Source: a virus
Direction: 5' to 3' (one strand)
DNA length: 35,099 nucleotides
IMG/VR virus record: IMGVR_UViG_3300011115_000070
Coordinates: 1 to 35,099 of that record
The notes beneath the pieces are model-generated. The model had not been told where the DNA came from. It did not search any database and was given only the letters and a program-made list of their open reading frames with translations. The position numbers and the translations under genes are program-made. Shown piece by piece: positions 29,622 to 35,099 of the stretch (the stretch's first letter is position 1; every line of letters begins with the position of its first letter).

Positions 29622-30496
29622 GTGAATGTCACCGTTTCACTTGTCGTAGATGTAGCTGTTACTGTGTAAATTTTAAAACCAGTAATTGTTGTTGGGGTTT
29701 GCGTAACTCCACCTGAAAATGTTGCGGTGTTTGTGTTGGGTATTTTAATAATAACTACGCCGGAACCGCCTTGTTTTCCAGCTTGGTCGCGTGACCCACC
29801 ACCGCCACCGCCTGTATTAACGGTTCCGACAGTTCCTGACCCTCCACCATTTCCGCTATACCCATTACCGCCACCACCAGCGCCGCCAGTGCCGCCAGTT
29901 GTTTGTCCGATACCGCCACCGCCGCCTGCGTAAGTAACCGCTGAACCTGTAATGCTTGAACTTGTACCCGCGCCGCCGCTACCACCAGTAACCGTAGAAG
30001 CGCTGCCGCCTGTTGCGCTTGCGCCGCCGCCGCCGCCAGATGAAAAATTACCTGTTGCGCCAATACCGCCATTATTTCCTTGCGACGGGGAGGTTGATGG
30101 TGTATTTCCAGTGCCGCCCGTATTGCCGCCGCTTGTGCCGTTGATATTGCCCGCACCGCCGCCCGAACCGCCATTGCCGCCTGGAGAATCTGAAGCGTAA
30201 GCGCCGCCAAATCCACCGCCTGCGGCGGTGATAGTGGTAAATACCGAATTGGAACCGACAGTGCCGTGTCCAGGCGCTCCTGATGCGCCGCCAGCCCCGC
30301 CTGCTCCAACCGTTACCGTGTAAGCTGTAGAAAGAGAAAGCGACAACGCAGTTGCGGTTCTAAAACCCCCTGCACCGCCGCCGCCTCCTTGATGACCGCC
30401 GCCACCGCCACCACCGCCAACAACTAAATAATCAACAGAAACCCCGCTACTAGCAGCAGTAAACGAACTAAACAAAGCGCCGGCAAAACCCGACAT
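29618..30496 (-). CDS. Gly-rich tail tip / adhesin-like protein (292 aa)
   Basis: I start it at ATG 30496, overlapping the fibre stop by one base, with GGGAG eleven bases upstream; an ATG ten residues further up is in the fibre end. After FTAASSGVSVDYLVVGGGGG comes a Gly-rich region to about residue 245, with poly-Gly runs spaced by Ser, Thr and Asn. The last about 45 residues are a beta domain (VVIIKIPNTNTATFSGGV, then GFKIYTVTATSTTSETVT). Long Gly runs of this kind pack as polyglycine-II bundles in T-even tail adhesins (gp38). A role in receptor recognition is likely; the exact fold is inferred. Confidence 0.75.
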   Translation of the reverse strand: MSGFAGALFSSFTAASSGVSVDYLVVGGGGGGGGHQGGGGGAGGFRTATALSLSLSTAYTVTVGAGGAGGASGAPGHGTVGSNSVFTTITAAGGGFGGAYASDSPGGNGGSGGGAGNINGTSGGNTGGTGNTPSTSPSQGNNGGIGATGNFSSGGGGGASATGGSASTVTGGSGGAGTSSSITGSAVTYAGGGGGIGQTTGGTGGAGGGGNGYSGNGGGSGTVGTVNTGGGGGGSRDQAGKQGGSGVVIIKIPNTNTATFSGGVTQTPTTITGFKIYTVTATSTTSETVTFT

Positions 30497-31635
30497 CAGG
30501 TAACTCCCGCGCCAGATACATACCAAAGGTCGGTAGCCACTTTAATCATGGTCGCCATACCTTTGGTTGCTACTGACCGAGTGGTTGCCGCAGCGCCGTT
30601 GGCAAGCTGCAACCCGGTAGTGGGGCCGCTGATGGTGCAGACACCGCTGTTGCCGTTCACCACCGTCACCACAGTCCCAATTGGGAAAGCTACGGATGCG
30701 TTGGTTGGCACGGTAATCGTGTTAGTTGACCCAGTGGTCAAATAAATGTGCTTGCCGTCATCTGCCAGCACTAGGGTGTAAGTCGCGCCCGTTTGGCTGT
30801 TTTGTGGCATCTGGCGGTAGCCAATGGTGTAGCCAGTGCCTGCGCTGTCGTTGACCGTGGAGGTTGAGATGATGGCGCTGCCTTGCACCATAAATGCACC
30901 AGAAGAACCTGTATTCACGCCTAGCGCGGTCACAACGCCTGTGCCGGTAGTAGTTGTAGCTGGCGCTGCCCCAGCGCCTCCACCAAGCACCAAAGCGTTT
31001 GCGGCTAGTGCAGCCGATGTCGCCCAAGTGCTTCCGCTTGAAAAGTACGGGATGCCGCCGGATGTGCCCGCAACGGTAATGGCAGGAGTTGATGTAGCAG
31101 TGGCAATAGACAACAAGCCGCCTGTAAAACCAACGCTGGTGACCGTTCCCGCATTGCCAGCAATGCTAATGGAACCCGCGCCATTGGTAATGGTGATGTT
31201 GGAGCCAGCAGTTATTGCAGCTAGGGTATACCCTGTTCCATTACCGATAAGCAATTGCCCGTTGGTAGGCGTAGTAGTAAGCGCTGTTCCACCGTTGGCG
31301 ATAGGCAATGCAGTGCCAGAATAGCTGATTGCAAGCGTTCCGCTAGTCGTAATTGGACTGCCTGCTACGGATAAAAACGCCGGTACGCTGGCCGCTACGC
31401 TAGTAACTGTGCCAGTTCCACCGCCACCGCCGCCAGATGAGTTAATCGTTTGATTGGGCCAGGTGCCGCTAATGGTGACGTTTGTGCCAGCAACCAACGC
31501 CGGTGTGGCCGTGCCAGTGCCGCCGTTAGCAACATCCAAAATGCCAGCAAACGAATGGTCTGCGTTCCAAGCAGTCGCGCCAGCCGTGCTGAATGACGAA
31601 TCAGCAGCAGTTGAGTGGGTTACGGTGATTGTCAT
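30496..31635 (-). CDS. Tail fibre-like protein, paralogue of the long fibre
   Basis: This 379-residue beta-repeat protein has an N-terminal part (MTITVTHSTAADSSFSTAGA, then TAWNADHSFAGILDVANGGT), a GGGGGG linker at about 68-73, PTNGQLLIGNGTGYTL and, at 163-252, a block closely similar to residues 206-300 of the fibre at 20366-22003 (TVTSVGFTGGLLSIATATST; GTGVVTALGVNTGS). A beta tip (TYTLVLADDGKHIYLTTGST) ends it. The block must have been duplicated or exchanged inside this phage. It overlaps the DUF5856-like gene by ATGA. Confidence 0.8.
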   Translation of the reverse strand: MTITVTHSTAADSSFSTAGATAWNADHSFAGILDVANGGTGTATPALVAGTNVTISGTWPNQTINSSGGGGGGTGTVTSVAASVPAFLSVAGSPITTSGTLAISYSGTALPIANGGTALTTTPTNGQLLIGNGTGYTLAAITAGSNITITNGAGSISIAGNAGTVTSVGFTGGLLSIATATSTPAITVAGTSGGIPYFSSGSTWATSAALAANALVLGGGAGAAPATTTTGTGVVTALGVNTGSSGAFMVQGSAIISTSTVNDSAGTGYTIGYRQMPQNSQTGATYTLVLADDGKHIYLTTGSTNTITVPTNASVAFPIGTVVTVVNGNSGVCTISGPTTGLQLANGAAATTRSVATKGMATMIKVATDLWYVSGAGVT

Positions 31636-32000
31636 GCCAGGAATCTCAGTTTATAGAGCGTGGACAGGTACAACTCAATGATGTTGTCAATCAATTGCTG
31701 AAGTGAGGAATCCGACTTGTCCACCACCTCATACCGACACTTTTCAATGTCATCCAATTGCCCTTGCAGGAAATCAATGATGTTGGCCGTCTTGGTAGCC
31801 GAGTGCAGCGTGATTGGCCCCATCAAGCCGTGGCGGCCTTGGTAGGCTTCAGCAAATGCGTCGGCGTGGTCAATGATGCTGTCGTAAAAGGTGTTCAGCG
31901 CAACGTGCTTGGAATAGCTGCGCGTGTTCAGATGGACGCTGTGCGCCACATCACGGGCGAGGAATAGCATTCCTACAAAATCGGCGGCTTTGTACATCAT
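31632..32000 (-). CDS. DUF5856-like ferritin-fold phage protein
   Basis: This 122-residue, all-helical protein starts MMYKAADFVGMLFLARDVAH followed by SVHLNTRSYSKHVALN, then FYDSIIDHADAFAEAYQGRH. The HxxH-like and AEAYQGRHG segments are those I associate with DUF5856, a phage family with a ferritin/Dps-like bundle (name from memory). Possible metal ligands: His, Asp and Glu of the second helix pair. Function unknown; it often sits beside portal genes. It overlaps both neighbours by ATGA. Confidence 0.7.
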   Translation of the reverse strand: MMYKAADFVGMLFLARDVAHSVHLNTRSYSKHVALNTFYDSIIDHADAFAEAYQGRHGLMGPITLHSATKTANIIDFLQGQLDDIEKCRYEVVDKSDSSLQQLIDNIIELYLSTLYKLRFLA

Positions 32001-34204
32001 TGTGGCATTCCCATAGGTGGCTGTTGCATTTCCATCGGCATTTGTTCCATGCCTTCCATTGGCATCTCAAGGCCGGTATCCATATCGCGCCCAGGCATCT
32101 CGTTAACCAAGTCGCCAGAAGTAATCATGCCATGCACGGTGCCCAGCACTATGTCTTGAATCTGCTCGGGCGACATGGATGCCTGCACGGCAGAAATCCG
32201 TTGAGTCTCGGCCTGATACGCTTTCACCTGCGCCTCAAAGTCTTTGCGGTGCATATCCTGCGCCTCAATGGACTTGCCAGCGTTGATAATCATCTGGTGC
32301 ATCTGCTCCATCTCTTGGCCCATCGCTTGGATCTGCTGCTCAGCGGCTTGCAACTCGGGCGGCTTATCGCCGTCCTGCATCAGCTTGGGGTCAATCGTCT
32401 TGGCAAAGCGTTTAGACATCTCTTGGGCACCAGGCCAATCCATGTTCTTCACAAACAAGTCACCGGCCACTTGCCATAGCTGCGGGTTGCCTCGCAACAG
32501 TTCTGCCATCGCTTCCAAAGCCTCTTGGCGTTTGGTGGCGTAACCTGGGCCGGTGGTCACCACAACGTCGTATTTGCCGACGCTAGGGTTGTAGATCTTG
32601 TCGATCACAATGCCTTGCTGATCCACAATCTTCTTTACCGGCTCGGCCTGCATCGGGTCAATTTTGACCATATCGGTTTCACCGTCCTCACCAATGATTC
32701 GCGCCACCCGCTGGGTGTCGTAAATCTTGGGGATCAGGTCAACCAACTGGCGCACGATATGTCGCACGCCACGCGCTAGGTTGTCGCCGTAGTGGTAAGT
32801 GCCAACATCGCCCTCGCGTTGACGCGCAAGAATCGCCCTTCCTGAGCGTTCGTTGGATGTCATGCCCAAACTGGCGTTATATTGACCAGTTGACGCTTTG
32901 ATGTCCTCGGACGCGCCAGCTTTGGCCTGCAACAACCCGCTGGAAGCCATTGGCGGCTGGGCACGCTGTGGTAGGGGCAGAATGCTGCCAGAACCGTCTG
33001 TAACGTCTGGATTGACCTCTAAATACGGCCAATTGGTCGTGTTTGCAGTCTTCCACTGGTTCTCGTAACCCTCAAACTGGCCGCCATAGCCAATAAATGG
33101 CGCTTTTGGAGCCAAAGCCAGCATTTCTGCCTCTTGGGACACCCAATAGTTGTACATCCGTTGCGCGTCTTTGGCATTTCGCACCAGACCTGACACATAC
33201 AAACGGCCATCAACCTCAAATTCGTTGCCGACGATGCGAACAACGGGGATGTACTTGCCCGCCCACTCGCGCTGTTCCAAAATCTCGTAGCCGTTAATCT
33301 TGCAATACTTGATTTTGCACCGATCAGACTCGCGTGACTTCAGCGGCTTGCCAAATTGGGTTTTTAGCAACTTATCCTCGGGCGAATTGTCAAACGCCGT
33401 GACATTACCAGGGTACAGATTCAGCGTAGCGCGGTCGTAGTCAACGTAGTAATAGTCCGCAATGCGAATGGTGTCCTCGTTGAGCCACTGCGACAGATTC
33501 TGGTCACCAACGCCCAGCGACTGCAAGGTCGTGATAGGCGCTGAATCAGGGTACATCCGTTCGTAGTCCGCTTTTGTGATGTCCTCGGTGATGAAACACC
33601 ACTTGGCATCAGACCCGCACGGGTCTTGAATCGTCGGATCCATGTAGACGCTGAAACTGTTGCGGATGCGCCCAATCTTGATGTCTTGGTCAAACGTATC
33701 GTCGTCGCAATACTCCGTCAGGATTCGGATGTAACCTTCGCCGTAGCTAACCTGGTTCTCGCAGGCGGTGTCGTAAGCGACATCGGCATCCGAGATGTAC
33801 TCAATGTGCCTGACCATGCCGTTGAAGATTTCGGCGACTGCGACATCGGCTTTGTCATCGGCAGGAATAACCTTGCCACTTGGGCGGTTTTGGCGTTGGT
33901 CATTGGTCACTTGCCGGACGTGCTGCGGCAGTTTGTTGATTGTCAGGCACGGGCGAGCGTTAATCGTCTGGCCCTGCACCGCGCCGCGAGTCGCCAGCAC
34001 ATCGGCAGGCCATTGCCAATGGTTATCAGGCGAACCGGCGTAAAACTTCAAATCGTCAATCTCGTCCTCACGGGACTCAGACAATGCGCCAATCGCCATA
34101 TCCAGACGGCTGCGGGCAGTCGCCAAGATGTCGGAATTATCGTTCTTCTTGCCACCACCGTTGGCGACATTACCCACTGCTACCATGCCGGTGTAATCAG
34201 CCAT
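31997..34204 (-). CDS. Portal protein (P22 gp1-like)
   Basis: This 735-residue protein would form the twelve-fold ring that carries the packaging motor and later the tail. The N-terminal part has DDLKFYAGSPDNHWQWPADV, RPCLTINKLPQHVRQVTNDQ followed by RQNRPSGKVIPADD, then ENQVSYGEGYIRILTEYCDD and FSVYMDPTIQDPCGSDAKWC, all typical of P22-type portals. The C-terminal barrel is a long helix (AAEQQIQAMGQEMEQMHQMI) and a Met/Pro/Gln-rich tail (EGMEQMPMEMQQPPMGMPQ). Length equals P22 gp1 (725) closely. AAAGG lies 9 bases before the ATG. Confidence 0.95.
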   Translation of the reverse strand: MADYTGMVAVGNVANGGGKKNDNSDILATARSRLDMAIGALSESREDEIDDLKFYAGSPDNHWQWPADVLATRGAVQGQTINARPCLTINKLPQHVRQVTNDQRQNRPSGKVIPADDKADVAVAEIFNGMVRHIEYISDADVAYDTACENQVSYGEGYIRILTEYCDDDTFDQDIKIGRIRNSFSVYMDPTIQDPCGSDAKWCFITEDITKADYERMYPDSAPITTLQSLGVGDQNLSQWLNEDTIRIADYYYVDYDRATLNLYPGNVTAFDNSPEDKLLKTQFGKPLKSRESDRCKIKYCKINGYEILEQREWAGKYIPVVRIVGNEFEVDGRLYVSGLVRNAKDAQRMYNYWVSQEAEMLALAPKAPFIGYGGQFEGYENQWKTANTTNWPYLEVNPDVTDGSGSILPLPQRAQPPMASSGLLQAKAGASEDIKASTGQYNASLGMTSNERSGRAILARQREGDVGTYHYGDNLARGVRHIVRQLVDLIPKIYDTQRVARIIGEDGETDMVKIDPMQAEPVKKIVDQQGIVIDKIYNPSVGKYDVVVTTGPGYATKRQEALEAMAELLRGNPQLWQVAGDLFVKNMDWPGAQEMSKRFAKTIDPKLMQDGDKPPELQAAEQQIQAMGQEMEQMHQMIINAGKSIEAQDMHRKDFEAQVKAYQAETQRISAVQASMSPEQIQDIVLGTVHGMITSGDLVNEMPGRDMDTGLEMPMEGMEQMPMEMQQPPMGMPQ

Positions 34205-34259
34205 TATTTCTTACCTTTTGTGTTACACTACGCAATAACAACGTGTATTGGAGTAGCGT

Positions 34260-34685
34260 ATGCCTAATTATGGACATCCCACCGGCGTAAACAAAATTTG
34301 CCAATGTTGCAAGGCTGAGTACTATGTTCCGCCTTACAGGGCTGAAAAAGCAAAATATTGTTCCCGTTCGTGTTTGGCAAAAGAACATTTGGAACAATTT
34401 GCGCATCTTCGTTTTCAACCTACTGATAAGCCAAAGCATACTTACAAAACTATGACTGTAAATGGAAAACAAGTGCGTGTCCATAGGCACCTTATGGAGC
34501 AGCATTTGGGCAGAAAATTGGCTTCGTGGGAACATGTTCATCACATTAACGGTAATTCGCATGATAACCGGCTAGAAAATTTAGCCGTGCTGTCAAATGC
34601 AGCGCACCAAAAAGTTGAAGTTGAAGAGCGCATGAGACCTATTTGGAACGTTTTGCAGCAGGAATCTTTGCCGCCGCGCGTTTAA
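34260..34685 (+). CDS. Complete HNH homing endonuclease with N-terminal zinc finger, antisense to packaging genes
   Basis: This 141-residue protein has an N-terminal Cys4 finger (CQCCKAEYYVP, then AKYCSRSCLAK; about 14-40). An HNH_3 core follows from residue 65: [20 protein letters not shown], then [20 protein letters not shown] and [15 protein letters not shown] lies eight bases before the ATG. It is transcribed away from the portal and toward the small minus-strand genes, and its last 47 bases overlap 34639-34791. The copy at the left edge (1-266) is 98% identical. It is a selfish element that has used the terL-portal gap. A weak -10-like TACACT lies upstream at about 34224. Confidence 0.88.
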   Translation: MPNYGHPTGVNKICQCCKAEYYVPPYRAEKAKYCSRSCLAKEHLEQFAHLRFQPTDKPKHTYKTMTVNGKQVRVHRHLMEQHLGRKLASWEHVHHINGNSHDNRLENLAVLSNAAHQKVEVEERMRPIWNVLQQESLPPRV

Positions 34686-34791
34686 CTGCGTATGCAATTG
34701 CAACACTTTGGGCCACCGGCTTGCCCGCTTTAACTTCAGCCTTTACGTTTTCACGAAAGGCTTTGGGAGTAGATGATTTGACGAGTGGCAT
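34639..34791 (-). CDS. Small basic phage protein (MPLVKS type, second copy)
   Basis: This 50-residue protein (MPLVKSSTPKAFRENVKAEV...) is the counterpart of 220-372. The last 27 residues differ at only one position, while the first 23 differ at several. The difference follows the base-identity step at about 34720. Start and stop overlaps match the first copy. The antisense HNH gene ends inside it. Confidence 0.75.
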   Translation of the reverse strand: MPLVKSSTPKAFRENVKAEVKAGKPVAQSVAIAYAVKRAAAKIPAAKRSK

Positions 34792-34946
34792 CATTTGCCT
34801 TTCTTGGCCGTCTTGGCTGAATCTTTAAAATCTTTGGCCGTTGGAGCGCCTTTTGCGCCTACAGGGCGCATTTTTTCTTTGCTGCCCGCTGCAATACGTG
34901 CCTGTTTGGCGTGAATTGCGGCATACAAGCCAGGTTTGGTAGCCAT
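34791..34946 (-). CDS. Small basic phage protein (MATKPGLYAAIH type, second copy)
   Basis: This 51-residue homologue of 372-527 has the same length and the same PTAKDFKDSAKTAKK end. The middle differs (KMRPVGAKGAP against KMNKPGSKDAP). The bases are about 74% identical, mostly at third positions outside the variable middle, so the gene is under protein-level selection. It couples to the next gene by TGATG and starts one base after the stop of the partial gene 34948-35099. Confidence 0.75.
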   Translation of the reverse strand: MATKPGLYAAIHAKQARIAAGSKEKMRPVGAKGAPTAKDFKDSAKTAKKGK

Positions 34947-34947
34947 A

Positions 34948-35099
34948 TCAGCACTTCCATCGTTTAAGAGCAGCTTTAGCGCGTTCGCCGTCTTTGGCGT
35001 TGGCCGCTACAGCGCCCATTCTTGCACAAAATGAATCCTTGCGGCCTTGGTCTGCCTTGGTCTTGGGATTTGGGGCTGGCGCTTTAAGATTGGAGCCGG
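34948..35099 (-). CDS. Partial small phage protein with RKDSFCAR...KRWKC motif (5' end outside window)
   Basis: The last 49 residues are visible, with the ends NPKTKADQGRKDSFCARMGA and GERAKAALKRWKC. This is a known small phage family (I associate it with DUF6321, from memory) with two conserved Cys, often near terminase or portal genes. It is absent from the left overlap, where the MATKP gene instead follows terL directly. The right end therefore belongs to a different gene arrangement. Its start and upstream neighbour lie outside the window. Confidence 0.7.
   Translation of the reverse strand, partial: GSNLKAPAPNPKTKADQGRKDSFCARMGAVAANAKDGERAKAALKRWKC

Larger units (their letters stand above)
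34420..34946. repeat. Terminal homology, right copy (partner 1-527)
   Basis: Partner of 1-527. It contains the 3' two thirds of the complete HNH gene and the two small basic genes. Identity to the left copy falls sharply at about 34720, inside the MPLVKS-type gene. Confidence 0.9.

Noticed and set aside
29755-30309. Minus-strand 184-residue alternate frame in the Gly-rich gene
   Set aside because: Ala/Val/Gln low complexity caused by the GC-rich Gly codons of the real frame.
33626-34267. Plus-strand 213-residue frame opposite the portal N-terminus
   Set aside because: Antisense to a highly conserved portal segment and without recognisable motifs.
1-35099. tRNA or rRNA genes
   Set aside because: I saw no convincing cloverleaf or T-loop consensus while reading; a tRNAscan run would settle it.

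Overview
This window is a nearly complete genome of a short-tailed, P22-like (podovirus-type) dsDNA phage. The structural genes identify it: a P22-type portal (31997-34204), a coat protein (26155-27363), a gp4-like tail accessory factor (24306-25022), a gp10-like tail/DNA-stabilisation protein (22006-23649), a gp7-like ejection protein (17229-17882) and a pectate-lyase-type tailspike (18261-20180). There is no integrase, DNA polymerase or RNA polymerase, so the phage must use the host replisome and transcriptase. A Gram-negative host is very likely. Base composition is near balanced, and several small proteins look like families from environmental freshwater phages of Betaproteobacteria, but that host guess is inference only.

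Layout. Positions 1-527 and 34420-34946 are homologous without a gap, at the same offset (34419), so the window ends overlap. Closing the map there gives a unit of about 34.4 kb in which large terminase is followed by small genes and then the portal, the expected order. The two copies are not identical: about 98% over the first 300 bases, then about 74%. They also have different neighbours, so this looks like two variants of one population rather than a clean circular overlap. Leftward (minus strand) from the right edge come: small basic proteins, portal, a ferritin-like DUF5856-type protein, a receptor-binding/accessory block (fibre, Gly-rich protein, cyanophage-type protein, Phe-rich repeat protein), scaffold, coat, two beta-rich decoration-like proteins each followed by a hairpin terminator, gp4-like, small fibre, gp10-like, long fibre, tailspike, cupin, three ejection-type proteins, and the lysis genes (small membrane proteins, 3TM holin, M15 endolysin).

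From 12240 back to 10107 lies the only plus-strand operon: ten very small genes, mostly overlapping by 4 bases, ending in a zinc-ribbon/HTH protein. It faces a divergent control region (9952-10106) with a good sigma-70 promoter and two dyads. On the other side is an HTH gene that starts a leftward recombination/replication operon: RuvC-like resolvase, PAPS-reductase-like PP-loop enzyme, a small helical protein, a RecB/Cas4-like Fe-S nuclease (DUF2800), an acidic-tailed ssDNA-binding-like protein, a strong terminator, and a primase-helicase fusion.

Between the primase-helicase and the packaging genes lies a 226-base intergenic block with eleven copies, in both orientations, of a motif close to ATAGCCGACTTC. 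A second complex intergenic region (2536-2919) between small terminase and an HNH-AP2 endonuclease holds an AT-rich hexamer repeat, GC-rich hairpins and DnaA-box matches. Either could be the replication origin. Two unrelated HNH endonucleases flank the terminase-portal junction: one on the coding strand between terS and terL, one antisense next to the portal.
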